This document shows positions 17,440 to 25,891 of a stretch of DNA of 64,000 nucleotides, one piece after another. The stretch covers positions 1 through 64,000 of the forward strand of contig DASQMC010000080.1 in assembly GCA_035645695.1 (NCBI GenBank), read 5' to 3'. Numbering within the stretch: position 1 is the first letter of the stretch; each line of letters opens with the position of its first letter. Made by a program: the position numbers and the translations under genes. Origin of the DNA: JAIVJZ01 sp035645695 (GTDB taxonomy: Bacteria; Acidobacteriota; Blastocatellia; Pyrinomonadales; Pyrinomonadaceae). Under the pieces are notes generated by a model. It was not told where the DNA came from and made no database searches. It was given only the letters and a program-made list of their open reading frames with translations.

Positions 17440-18855
17440 ATGAGCGAACAGGCCGCACAGATCGCGGAGATGCTGGAGGAGACGCGCGCCGTCACTTTGA
17501 GATTATTCGACACGGCGACGCGCGAAGCGGATTTACACGAGAGTCCCGGCGGCGGCTTCCGCCCCGTCATCTGGCATCTGGCGCACATCGGCGTCTTCGA
17601 GGCCTACTGGATTCTGCAAAAAGTGAAGGGCGACGATGCGCCCGATGCGCGCTACGAACGCATCTTCGACCCCATTGCCACCCCGCGCGAAAACTCGAAA
17701 AATCTCCCCGCGCGGCGCGAGATGGAACTCTACCTGTCGCGCGTCAGAAGCGCGACGCTCCGCTATCTTGAAGACGCGCGGCTCGACGACGCCGCTTCGA
17801 CGCCGCTCCTCCTGCGCGACGGCTACATCTTCAAACTCGTCCTCGAACACGAACGGCAGCATCAGGAGACGCTCGCCTACCTCCTGCACATGCTCGACCC
17901 CGCGAAGAAAAGGCGCGCGGCTGTCGCCGACGGCTCGCACGATGCGACGACGATTGATGCGCGAGAGGCGGGCGATGCGCCGGAGTCGGCTCTATCTCAG
18001 GTCGGCGCGCTCGCGTCGCCGCCGCCGTTGGCACACGCCGAGCGCGACATGGTGAGCGTTCCGGCGGGCGAGTTCGTGTCGGGCGCGCCGTGGCGTTTGT
18101 TCGTCTACGACAACGAACTGCCCGCGCACACCGTCTCGCTGCCCGCTTTCAAAATCGACCGGCTGTTGACGACCAACGAAGAGTACGCGCAGTTCATCGC
18201 GGAGGGCGGCTACGAGCGGCGCGAATGGTGGGACGCGGAGGGCTGGGAGTGGCGCGAGCGGGAGAACTGGACGCACCCGCTCTACTGGAAGCCGCAGGGT
18301 TTTGCAGGCGACACCACGGCGGCGGCGCGGCGTTGGAGCGTGCGCACGATGTTTGAAGAGGGCGCGCTCAAGGCCGAGCACCCGGTCTCGGGCGTGAGTT
18401 GGCACGAGGCGGCGGCCTACGCGCGCTTCGCCGGTAAGCGTCTGCCGACGGAGGCCGAGTGGGAGAAGGCCGCATCTTGGGACGCGGCGGCGGGGCGCAA
18501 ACGCCTCTACGCGTGGGGCGACGATGCGCCCGCGCCCGCGCACGGCAATTTCGATCTGCGCCACTGGGACACGACCCCGGTCACTGCGCACCCGGCGGGC
18601 GCAAGCCCCTACGGTTGTCTCGATATGACGGGCAACGTCTGGGAATGGACGAGCGATCCGTTCGCCGGTTACGAGGGCTTCAAAGCCTACCCCTACCCGG
18701 AATATTCCGAGGTGTGGTTCGACGGCGACCACCGCGTCCTCAAGGGCGGCTCGTGGGCGACGCACCCTTCGCTGCTCCGCACCTCTTTCCGCAACTTCTT
18801 CCGCCGCCACTTCCGCATCGCCTTCGCCGGAATCCGCTGCGCCGCAGACGCCTAA
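17440..18855 (+). CDS. egtB: Hercynine oxygenase / sulfoxide synthase
   Basis: A 471-residue two-domain EgtB. An N-terminal DinB-like iron-binding half (residues 8-165) carries WHLAHIG and EHERQHQE, giving His49, His137 and His141 as the likely iron ligands. The C-terminal formylglycine-enzyme-like half (from about residue 205) has VSWHEAAAYARFAGKRLPTE, MTGNVWEWTSDPF and LKGGSWATHPS. The enzyme uses O2 to join hercynine to a thiol. With egtA nearby the donor is probably gamma-glutamylcysteine rather than free cysteine (inference). No egtC-type amidohydrolase or egtE is visible in the window. The stop overlaps mscL by four bases on the opposite strand. Confidence 0.93.
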   Translation: MSEQAAQIAEMLEETRAVTLRLFDTATREADLHESPGGGFRPVIWHLAHIGVFEAYWILQKVKGDDAPDARYERIFDPIATPRENSKNLPARREMELYLSRVRSATLRYLEDARLDDAASTPLLLRDGYIFKLVLEHERQHQETLAYLLHMLDPAKKRRAAVADGSHDATTIDAREAGDAPESALSQVGALASPPPLAHAERDMVSVPAGEFVSGAPWRLFVYDNELPAHTVSLPAFKIDRLLTTNEEYAQFIAEGGYERREWWDAEGWEWRERENWTHPLYWKPQGFAGDTTAAARRWSVRTMFEEGALKAEHPVSGVSWHEAAAYARFAGKRLPTEAEWEKAASWDAAAGRKRLYAWGDDAPAPAHGNFDLRHWDTTPVTAHPAGASPYGCLDMTGNVWEWTSDPFAGYEGFKAYPYPEYSEVWFDGDHRVLKGGSWATHPSLLRTSFRNFFRRHFRIAFAGIRCAADA

Positions 18856-19295
18856 ACCGCCTCCAGGTCGGCGCAGCATCCCGAGCAGCGCGTGGCTTTA
18901 AGCGGGATGGTCGAGAGACAATGCGGGCAGTCTCTGGTCGTCGGGGCGGCGTCGGTCGCCTGTCTGCTCTTGAGGTGGTTGACGTAGCGGACGATGAGAA
19001 AGACGACGAAGGCGACGATGAGGAAGGTGATGATGTCGTTGATCAATTGGCCGTAAGCGATGACGGGGACGCCTTCGGCACGCGCGGCGGCGAGGCTCGG
19101 CGGGCGCGCTTTGTCCGAGAGGTTGACGAAGAGACCGGAGAAATCGACGCCGCCGAGCAACAGACCGATGGGCGGCATGATCACGCCGTCAACGAGCGTC
19201 GTGATGATCTTGCCGAAGGCCGCAGCGATGATGACGGCGACGGCGAGGTCTACGACGTTGCCGCGTTTGATGAATTCTCTGAATTCTCTGAACAT
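18852..19295 (-). CDS. mscL: Large-conductance mechanosensitive channel with zinc-ribbon tail
   Basis: A 147-residue MscL. The N-terminal amphipathic FREFIKRGNVVDLAVAVIIA leads into the pore helix, then GKIITTLVDGVIMPPIGLLLGG (first loop, around residues 30-50). The second helix NDIITFLIVAFVVFLIVRYVN follows. A C-terminal extension contains CPHCLSTIPLKATRCSGC, a four-cysteine zinc ribbon also found in MscL of several other phyla. The channel opens under membrane tension to release solutes in osmotic downshock. Its stop overlaps that of egtB by four bases, tail to tail. Confidence 0.95.
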   Translation of the reverse strand: MFREFREFIKRGNVVDLAVAVIIAAAFGKIITTLVDGVIMPPIGLLLGGVDFSGLFVNLSDKARPPSLAAARAEGVPVIAYGQLINDIITFLIVAFVVFLIVRYVNHLKSRQATDAAPTTRDCPHCLSTIPLKATRCSGCCADLEAV

Positions 19296-19511
19296 TTGAA
19301 CGCTCCGAAGTTTTCCCGAAGGCGCGCGAGAGAGGTCGCCGCACGGGGATGTGCTGGTCGTGCGGCGTGGTTTCTATTGTATTTGCGCGGCAAAGTCAAA
19401 TTGTCCTCGCCGCGCCGCGCGCCGCGCTCTCGCGCCCCGGTTTGGCTTTCCGCGCCGCCTTCCATTAAACTCCCGGCAGCTTCAATCAACTTTAGACATC
19501 AAGAGATTCGG

Positions 19512-19769
19512 ATGAGTGAATTGCGAGAACCACGCTGGTCGGTCGTGAGCGAGCGCGGCTGCGAGGCGTCGGGCGTGAATTACGAAGATGCCGCGGGGCT
19601 GGTCAGCCGCCTGCGCGCCGGCAAGGTTCACGGCCTCTGCATCATCAGCGACGAAGCCGCGCGCCGCTACACCTCCAACAACCATTCGACGCCGCCCGCG
19701 CCGCAAGCGAAACCCGCCGCCACCGCAAAGAAACGCGCCCCGCGACGCAAGAGCGCGAAACTTTCCTGA
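19512..19769 (+). CDS. Small conserved-looking hypothetical protein
   Basis: An 85-residue product. The first 55 residues are a compact domain (EPRWSVVSERGCEASGVNYE, then DAAGLVSRLRAGKVHGLCII). A basic Ala/Lys/Arg/Pro tail follows, like nucleic-acid-binding tails. No family is recognised. The ATG at 19512 is favoured because the protein-like part starts there; AGAGATTCGG upstream is a weak ribosome site. It is isolated between mscL (divergent) and a convergent EEP gene. Confidence rests on protein-like composition and codon use matching its neighbours. Confidence 0.55.
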   Translation: MSELREPRWSVVSERGCEASGVNYEDAAGLVSRLRAGKVHGLCIISDEAARRYTSNNHSTPPAPQAKPAATAKKRAPRRKSAKLS

Positions 19770-19834
19770 GCAATATTCAAAAGCTGTTTTCTCCAGCCGT
19801 TCGCATATCGCTATAAACGCGTTCGGGGTTTTAC

Positions 19835-20584
19835 CTACACGCGCACGCGGAAGTCTGCGACGAGCGGCAGGTGGTCTGAGGCGACGAGCGCGGTGAGGCT
19901 TTTGTGCAGGGTTAACTGTTGAAGTTCGAGCGCGGGGTCGAAGTAGATGTGGTCGAGGTGGACGAGCGGCAGCGCGCCGGGATAGGTGCGCGGGCTGCGC
20001 AGGTGCGTGCGCAGGTCTGCGCTCTGGAGGTGCTCGGTCAGGAGGCGCGTCGCCAGTCCTTTAGTCCATTCGTTGAAGTCGCCGAGGACGACGCGCGCGC
20101 CCGAGAGTTCCGCGTTGCCGAGTATCCTGTCGCCGACGAGTTGGCGCGCCTGATGACGACGCTCGATGTAGGCCGTGCCGAGATGCACGTTGAAAAGGTG
20201 GATGAGTTGTCCGGTTGTCGCCGTCGTCGCCGTTGTGCCGCCGCCCGTCTCGATGTCCACGCGCAGGCAGCCGCGCCGCTCGCGCCCGCGCCAGGTGATG
20301 TCGTAGTTATGCACGTGTCGCCACGGCAGGCGGCTCAGGATGACGTTGCCGTATGCGCCGCCGCTGAGCCGTCGGTTCTCGCCGATGTAGTAATCATAGC
20401 CGAGTTCTTCGGCGATGAATCGCGCCTGATCCATTTCGCGCGCCGCGCCGCCCACGCTCAACACCTCTTGCAGCGCGATGATGTCGGCGTCGAGTTCGCG
20501 CAACACCGAGGCGATGCGCGCCGGGCGCACGCGCCGGTCGAGGCCACGGCATTTATGCACGTTGTAAGTGACGATGCGGAGCAT
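19835..20584 (-). CDS. Endonuclease/exonuclease/phosphatase family protein
   Basis: A 249-residue EEP-fold phosphodiesterase. RIVTYNVHKCRG at the N-terminus supplies the first metal Asn, IIALQEV the metal Glu, VVLGDFNEW the catalytic Asp-x-Asn, and SDHLPLVADF the closing Asp-His. All catalytic residues are present. Members of this group cleave phosphodiesters in lipids, nucleotides or DNA. It sits directly downstream of a cardiolipin-synthase-like gene on the same strand, as EEP proteins often do (YbhP next to YbhO/ClsB in enterics), so a phospholipid-related role is likely. Confidence 0.85.
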   Translation of the reverse strand: MLRIVTYNVHKCRGLDRRVRPARIASVLRELDADIIALQEVLSVGGAAREMDQARFIAEELGYDYYIGENRRLSGGAYGNVILSRLPWRHVHNYDITWRGRERRGCLRVDIETGGGTTATTATTGQLIHLFNVHLGTAYIERRHQARQLVGDRILGNAELSGARVVLGDFNEWTKGLATRLLTEHLQSADLRTHLRSPRTYPGALPLVHLDHIYFDPALELQQLTLHKSLTALVASDHLPLVADFRVRV

Positions 20585-20589
20585 GGAAA

Positions 20590-20690
20590 AGCTGTCAGCT
20601 GTCCGTAGTCAGTTGTTCAGTTGAATCTTCAGTAACTAACGTATGAATCACAAAACAACTGACAACTGACCACGGACAACTGACAAGGTT
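20590..20690. repeat. Intergenic inverted repeat with GTCAGTTGTCCGT words
   Basis: The left arm (about 20588-20617) has CTGTCAGCTGTCCGTAGTCA and the right arm (20655-20686) its complement ACAACTGACCACGGACAACT. It separates the EEP and cls-like genes and uses the same words as the repeat at 4096-4213. Confidence 0.55.
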
Positions 20691-21971
20691 TTATTGTTGT
20701 CTCTCCAGAAGCATGCCGAACAGTTCGTGGGCGCGCTCGAAGATGGAGCGGCGTCGCCATTCTTCATAGGAGACGGGCGCGCTCTCGGCGCAGTCGCGCT
20801 CGAAATCTTCCGTGATGCGCGCGGCCAAACTTTCATCGCAGGCGGCGAGGTTCACTTCGTCGTTGAGTCCGAAGGAGCGGTTGTCGAAGTTGGTCGAGCC
20901 GACAACGCTCCACAGGCCGTCAACGACGAGGGTCTTGGCGTGCATCATCGTCGGGGTGTACTCGTAAATCTTCGCGCCCGCATCCAGCAAATCCCCGTAG
21001 AGGCGGCGGCTCGAATTGCGTGTGATCGCATGGTCGCTCTTTACGCCGGGAACGACGATCCGAATCTCGACGCCGCGCTCACGAATAGCGCGCACCATTT
21101 CGGCGCGCGCGCTGCGGTCGGGCAGAAAATAGGGGGTCGTGATGAGGATTCTCTTTTGCGCGGATGCGAGAAGCATCTGAAAAAGTATGCGCGCGCGCGT
21201 CGAGCGTCCGGCGGAGGGCGAACTGTTGACGACGAGCGACGGCGTCGAGCTTTTCATTTCGCAGGTCGGGAAATATTCCATGCCCGCCAGTATCTCGCCC
21301 GACGCTTCGAGCCAGTTCTCCGCGAACGTCGCCTGTAAATTCGCGACCGCGTCGCCTTCGACGCGGAACATCGTGTCGCGCCAGCGCGGGTGGTCTTTGA
21401 CGGGGTAACGCCAGTGGTCGGCGACGCCCGCGCCGCCGACGAAGGCGACGCGCCCATCGACGATGAAGAGTTCGCGGTGTGTGCGGTTATTGATACGCGG
21501 CAACGTGTACCAGCGGAACGGGTGATACCAGCAGACGCGCCCGCCCGCCGCGCGCAAGTTTTTGAAGTAGCTGTCCCACGAGGTGAAGTTGCCGATGGCG
21601 TCGAGCACGAGGTTGACGCGCACCCCGGCGCGGGCGCGCTCGGTCAAGACCTCAATGAATTCGTCGGCCACGCGCCCCCGCTTGAAAATGTATGCCTCGA
21701 TGTTGATGTTGTGCTCGGCACGGCGCATGGCGGCGAGTTCGGCTTCGTAGTAATTCTCGCCGTTGGTGAGAACCTCAATCGAACTGTGGCGCGTAACCTG
21801 CGCGTCGGTGAGGGCTTCGAGTATGCGCAGAAACTCGGGCGAGCCGGGATGGCAAGAGGCGGGTTGCGTGATCTTGTAACCCAGACCCGGCTCGAACAAC
21901 GCGAGGAACAGCAGCAAACTCTGCGCGGCGATGGCGATGATGGCGATGACGAGGAAGGTGTTCGAGTCCAC
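20691..21971 (-). CDS. Phospholipase D family cardiolipin synthase-like protein
   Basis: A 426-residue PLD-superfamily enzyme with an N-terminal membrane anchor (residues 5-25). It has two HKD-type motifs. The first is degenerate or variant, HRELFIVDGRVAFVGGAG (His present, Arg/Glu in place of Lys spacing). The second is canonical, MHAKTLVVDGLWSVVGSTNF. NFDNRSFGLNDEVNL and the C-terminal WRRRSIFERAHELF are typical of ClsB/YbhO. It probably condenses phospholipids into cardiolipin at the membrane. The EEP gene follows on the same strand. Confidence 0.86.
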   Translation of the reverse strand: MDSNTFLVIAIIAIAAQSLLLFLALFEPGLGYKITQPASCHPGSPEFLRILEALTDAQVTRHSSIEVLTNGENYYEAELAAMRRAEHNINIEAYIFKRGRVADEFIEVLTERARAGVRVNLVLDAIGNFTSWDSYFKNLRAAGGRVCWYHPFRWYTLPRINNRTHRELFIVDGRVAFVGGAGVADHWRYPVKDHPRWRDTMFRVEGDAVANLQATFAENWLEASGEILAGMEYFPTCEMKSSTPSLVVNSSPSAGRSTRARILFQMLLASAQKRILITTPYFLPDRSARAEMVRAIRERGVEIRIVVPGVKSDHAITRNSSRRLYGDLLDAGAKIYEYTPTMMHAKTLVVDGLWSVVGSTNFDNRSFGLNDEVNLAACDESLAARITEDFERDCAESAPVSYEEWRRRSIFERAHELFGMLLERQQ

Positions 21972-22113
21972 AGGTTCAGTTGAAAATGTCAGGCCGGAAA
22001 TTTGAAACTAAAGTTGCACGGGAAAAGTTTACGTCGCCGAGTTTAGCACGACGAACCGCGCGCCGCGTTAGTCTTTTGCGGGCGAGAAGCGGTTAAAAAG
22101 TCCCTACAGGTAG

Positions 22114-22157
22114 GATAGACAATAGCCCGGCGATATACCGCCGGGCTGTTGTCTATC
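22114..22157. repeat. REP-like hairpin
   Basis: The arms 22114-22132 and 22139-22157 pair with one mismatch and have the GCCCGGCG core of a typical extragenic palindrome. It is flanked by CCCTACAGG and CACCTGAGGGGGCT, close to the words in the 13956-14180 cluster. It could also terminate the PrcB-like gene, which ends at 22228 on the minus strand. Confidence 0.6.
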
Positions 22158-22227
22158 GCACCTGAGGGGGCTGCCACAAACTGCTTCTACGGTTTCCGGG
22201 GTGGCACGGCCGGTTTGGGCGGCGCGT

Positions 22228-23241
22228 TTACATGGGGTCGTCGCCGGCAACGGCTCGCTTTTTCGGGGGCGGAGCGGTGGCCGTGGCTTCCAGTTTTCCC
22301 TGACCGCTGTAGCCGTCGTTGACCTTCGTCTCCATGACTTCAAACGCGAGAGACAGTTGGCCTTCGTCGTTCGCGAACTGACCGCGCGCGCCGAGCGGGT
22401 GGCGCGGCGGTGGGACGAATGATCCGGGGTCGAGGCGCGCAAGCGTGAGCGTGCCTTGCGGCGTCACCGTGCCGCTCGCCACGTCTTGCAGCGCATACTT
22501 GCCCTCGGCGCCCGCGCCCTCTAAAACGAAGAACACGGTGGCAAGCAGGCCGTGGCGCATAACGCGTACGTCGCCCGTGATCGTTGAACGTTCGCGCCGC
22601 CCGGCGAAGCCGCCCATGCGCGTAAATTCGCCCGCGCTCACCTTGTATGGCCGGGCGGCCTGCTGCCACGTCGCGCCGAGTTCGAGCGCGAGCGGGCTTT
22701 CTTCCTGAACCGGGACGGAGATGATTTGAAACGCCTGTGTGAGCGCCATCGTGCTGAACGCGTCTTTCGCCGGAGACTTCTCCGAGACGCGCAGGCGAAC
22801 GCTCGCGCCCGCCGCGCCACCGTGCGTGATCTGCACCCCGTAGCCGCCGCTCGACCGCTGGCCGAGGAAGGCCGCCACCACGGCGTTCGTCTTGAAGAAG
22901 TCCGCGCCCTGTTCCGGCAGTTTGTCGTGCAACTTTCGTAGACCGGCGTACGTCTGCGCGTCGCGCGCGACCAGGATGAAGGGTTCTCTGACGGAACTGT
23001 AGCCGCCCGACGCCAACTCTTTGATCTCGCCCGAAACTTTTGTCTCCAAATTCCCCCTCTCCTGCGACACCGGCGAAGGCTGTGTTGCAGGCCGCCCCGC
23101 CTGCGTCTTCGATGAAGTATTCTGCGCGTCGCCGCTCGCGCCCTCACGCGTCTGGACGGCGCAGGCGCTCACCGCCGCCGCGTTCAAAACGAGCGCCGAG
23201 AGCGCCAACACAACGCCAAACGTTTTTCGAGTTATCTTCAT
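22228..23241 (-). CDS. Lipoprotein with PrcB-type C-terminal domain
   Basis: A 337-residue exported protein. Residues 1-27 form a signal sequence with a lipobox-like AVSAC. The middle (about residues 85-200) has PFILVARDAQTYAGLRKLHD, then VVAAFLGQRSSGGYGVQITH, and ends with QAFQIISVP. This is the PrcB_C pattern, named after the treponemal protease-complex subunit. The rest is a beta-rich stretch of unknown class. The start at 23241 is supported by GGAG five bases upstream. The function is probably structural or regulatory at the cell surface; this is inferred from the family only. Confidence 0.72.
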   Translation of the reverse strand: MKITRKTFGVVLALSALVLNAAAVSACAVQTREGASGDAQNTSSKTQAGRPATQPSPVSQERGNLETKVSGEIKELASGGYSSVREPFILVARDAQTYAGLRKLHDKLPEQGADFFKTNAVVAAFLGQRSSGGYGVQITHGGAAGASVRLRVSEKSPAKDAFSTMALTQAFQIISVPVQEESPLALELGATWQQAARPYKVSAGEFTRMGGFAGRRERSTITGDVRVMRHGLLATVFFVLEGAGAEGKYALQDVASGTVTPQGTLTLARLDPGSFVPPPRHPLGARGQFANDEGQLSLAFEVMETKVNDGYSGQGKLEATATAPPPKKRAVAGDDPM

Positions 23242-23506
23242 TTGCACTCCGTAACCGGGCTTAATGCTCCGGGCTCTGAAAAACGGGGGAGTTTCGGGAC
23301 AGACGCGCTTGAGACGAGAACGCGCCGCGGGCGGCGATTGTATGCCCGCCCGTTTGTGATTCAAACGCCGCTGTAATGTTTGCCTGCCCGATTCTAACAA
23401 AGGTTCGGGCATTTGGAATGCCCGCCCGCCCGCAGGGCTGAACACGCGGGCGATTTTCGGTTACACTGTGCGCAAAACGACGGCGAGGGCGACGGGAGCG
23501 AAAGCG

Positions 23507-23686
23507 ATGTCTACAGTTGAAGAGAAGCCTGCTTTAATTTGCGAACGCTGCGACAAAGAATGCGCGCGCATGGCCGAATTGAGGGATGCCGACGACCGGA
23601 TTCACCACGTCTGCTGGACGTGTCTCCATCGCACGGAGAAGCGCGTCAACGTCAACCGGCGCTGGCAGAGATCGCGTCGTGCGTAG
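23507..23686 (+). CDS. Small zinc-ribbon-like protein
   Basis: A 59-residue protein with CERCDKEC and CWTCLHR, two cysteine pairs spaced about 28 residues apart as in treble-clef or ribbon zinc sites. The C-terminus is basic (RVNVNRRWQRSRRA). ATG 23507 has GGGAG eight bases upstream. The earlier in-frame start lacks a site. It could bind nucleic acid or act as a small adaptor. No family is recognised. Confidence 0.55.
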   Translation: MSTVEEKPALICERCDKECARMAELRDADDRIHHVCWTCLHRTEKRVNVNRRWQRSRRA

Positions 23687-24027
23687 ACGTGCGGCCGCCT
23701 GCTGCATGCTTGCGGTTAAAGCCCTGCGGAGAGCTTTTCCGCAAGCGCGACGCGTGTAGTAGTTTTGAGTGTCGCGTGGTAGGTGGAAGGATTCCGAGCG
23801 AGCGGGATGCGGACAGGGGCGGCGCGGAAGGCTCTCAACGCATCTGATGTTAGACGCACGCGCGCCGCGCGCAGACGGCTCCGGCAGACGCCGCGCCGCG
23901 CGGTCTTGGGCAAAGCTGATTTGTAAAGTTCTGCGACGATTGTCAGGATCGACAGCAGTACAAACCCCGCCAACTTTCTCTGGTTGATCGTTTTCGGTTT
24001 CTTTCAAACTGTAGGAGAATTTTATTG
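23687..24027. other. Gene-free stretch upstream of the phosphatase gene
   Basis: About 340 bases with no repeat or RNA gene that I can support. Open frames on either strand are compositional. It must contain the promoter of the phosphatase gene, but no clear -35/-10 pair stands out. Confidence 0.35.
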
Positions 24028-24636
24028 ATGGGCATGAAGCGTAATTTGTCTGGGCGTGGTGTGAACGCTCTCCTCGTCGTTCTGGCTCTATCCGCAGTCT
24101 CCTTCGCGCAGTCCGCGCAACAATCCTTTCCCGGCGTTAAAATCAAAAATTTCGGCCGGATGGACGAGCGTTTCTACCGGGGCGCGCAGCCGAAGAAGGA
24201 AGACTATCGCAGCCTCGCCGCGCTCGGCATCAAGACCGTGATCGACTTGCGCGACGACGCGAAGGCTTACGAGAAGCCCGCCGTCGAAGCCTCCGGCATG
24301 CGCTACGTCAACATCCCGATGAGCGATAAGGACTATCCGCGCGAGGAGCAGATCGAGGCGTTTTTGGAGCTAGCCAACAACCCCGGCACGGGCGCGTTCT
24401 ACGTCCACTGCGCGGGCGGGCGTCATCGCACGGGCGTAATGGGCGCAGTCTACCGCTTCACGAAGTACGGTTGGAATTACGAACAGGTTTACAGAGAGAT
24501 GAAGGACTACGACTTCTATTCGCGCTGGGGACAGGGCGACATGAAGAAGTATGTGCAGGATTACTGGCAGCGCGTGCAGACGCCTGCGCCGCCAGTCGTG
24601 CCGACCACAACCGGCGTCGCGCCCGCTTTGAGATAA
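24028..24636 (+). CDS. Secreted dual-specificity/tyrosine phosphatase-like protein
   Basis: About 202 residues with a signal peptide (1-27, ending SFAQS). The catalytic loop HCAGGRHRTG (Cys-x5-Arg) is preceded by GIKTVIDLRDD, where the Asp region of the WPD-type loop is expected. This is the DSP/tyrosine-phosphatase fold of the Siw14/CpsB-like bacterial group. The Cys and Arg are intact, so it should be active on phosphate esters outside the cytoplasm. The start is ambiguous: TTG 24025 is better spaced from AGGAG, while ATG 24028 is the commoner codon. A strong terminator follows. Confidence 0.82.
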   Translation: MGMKRNLSGRGVNALLVVLALSAVSFAQSAQQSFPGVKIKNFGRMDERFYRGAQPKKEDYRSLAALGIKTVIDLRDDAKAYEKPAVEASGMRYVNIPMSDKDYPREEQIEAFLELANNPGTGAFYVHCAGGRHRTGVMGAVYRFTKYGWNYEQVYREMKDYDFYSRWGQGDMKKYVQDYWQRVQTPAPPVVPTTTGVAPALR

Positions 24637-24660
24637 GTTCGCATTCGGCAAGCGGGAAAA

Positions 24661-24691
24661 CCGTGGCCGCTTCACTCGGAAGCGGCCACGG
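24661..24691. terminator. Bidirectional Rho-independent terminator
   Basis: A perfect 12-base-pair GC-rich stem (24661-24672 with 24680-24691) is preceded by AAAA and followed by GTTTTTT-type sequence. It lies between the convergent phosphatase and DUF4956 genes and should work in both directions. Confidence 0.88.
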
Positions 24692-24733
24692 TTTTTTATG
24701 TCCGGAGTTTTCTACAAAGCGCGCCGGGGAAGC

Positions 24734-25801
24734 TTATTGATAAATTTGATTGCCCGTGCCTTTCGTCTGTTCCCATTCGATGCCTTCGATCTGCTGCGGG
24801 TCTGAAGACATGATCTCCTCGCTCATCTCATCCGTGCTGACGCTGAGGTTCATATTCAGGAAATAGACGATGCAGCCGACGGGCTCTTCCGCATCGGACG
24901 GATCGAGTTGGCGCAGTTCGGCGTTGAACTTGTGACGCCGGAAGAGTCGCACGAGCGTCTCCTGCGTGCGCGCCGTGTCGCGCGTCTTGACGGTCACGAG
25001 AATGGGGCGCACAACCTGCCCGAGTTCATAGTGTTCGAGCACCCAGAGCAGGGGGAAGACGAATACTGCGAGCGTGAGCGCGAGTTCCCAACGGCCGACG
25101 CCCGTCGCCAAACCGACGGCGAGACTGATCAGGAGGACTGTCACTTCCTTCGGGTCGCGGATGTTCGTGCGAAAACGAACGAGTGAGGCGGCGGCGAAGA
25201 TGCCGAAGGCGCGCGCCGCGCTGTCGCCCACGATCATCATCAGCGCGGAGGCTACGACGGCGAGCAGGATTTGCGTCTGCGCCACATAAGGATTTCGCGG
25301 CAGCGAGGGGACGCCGCGACGCGGGCGAAAGGCCAGCGCCGCCACGAGCAGCGCGGCCAGCGAGAGTCGCACGATGATGCGCGGGATCACCACCGTCCAG
25401 CTTTCGGGCGGTGCGTTGGGGCCTGCTTTAATGTCGTCCGCGCCGAACAGCATCGCGATGACGGAATCGTTGCCGCCATCACCGCCGTCGGCGCGCGGCC
25501 GTGTGTCGCCTTGCTGCTGTGCGGCTGTCGGAACCTCCTCCTGCTGCCGCGCACGAGGTTCGGCGGTGCGCGCGGGTTCGGCGTCGGCGTTACGCGCCGC
25601 GGTGTCGCCGGGGGTCGTGGCCTGCTCCGAATTTTGGGCGGGCGCGTCGGCGGCGGCGGGCGCGGCGGTCTCTTGCCCCCCGTTTGCGGGAAGATTGTTC
25701 GGCCTCTCGCCGCGAGACATTAAGAACGCGACGAGCGCGAACCCGAGGAGCGCGGCAAGCACTCCCACGACGAGAATCTTCTGCTGGTTTCTATTGCGCA
25801 T
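24734..25801 (-). CDS. DUF4956 membrane protein
   Basis: A 355-residue protein. A first transmembrane helix (residues 9-28) is followed by a low-complexity Ala/Glu/Pro/Thr linker (about 35-110). Then comes a DUF4956 core with four hydrophobic helices, including GIFAAASLVRFRTNIRDPKE, which is the family hallmark. A cytosolic C-terminal domain follows (about 265-355). DUF4956 proteins resemble the membrane part of polyphosphate-polymerase systems (next to VTC-type domains) in some genomes, and ppk1 lies about 1.1 kb downstream here. A link to polyphosphate is therefore possible but unproven. Confidence 0.82.
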   Translation of the reverse strand: MRNRNQQKILVVGVLAALLGFALVAFLMSRGERPNNLPANGGQETAAPAAADAPAQNSEQATTPGDTAARNADAEPARTAEPRARQQEEVPTAAQQQGDTRPRADGGDGGNDSVIAMLFGADDIKAGPNAPPESWTVVIPRIIVRLSLAALLVAALAFRPRRGVPSLPRNPYVAQTQILLAVVASALMMIVGDSAARAFGIFAAASLVRFRTNIRDPKEVTVLLISLAVGLATGVGRWELALTLAVFVFPLLWVLEHYELGQVVRPILVTVKTRDTARTQETLVRLFRRHKFNAELRQLDPSDAEEPVGCIVYFLNMNLSVSTDEMSEEIMSSDPQQIEGIEWEQTKGTGNQIYQ

Positions 25802-25891
25802 GTCACCTTACTTTACTACGCCCGCCGCTCTTTAAAGCGACGGGCGTCTAGCGAACAATTTGAACTGACCGCGAGCGTGGATTGATGCCGT

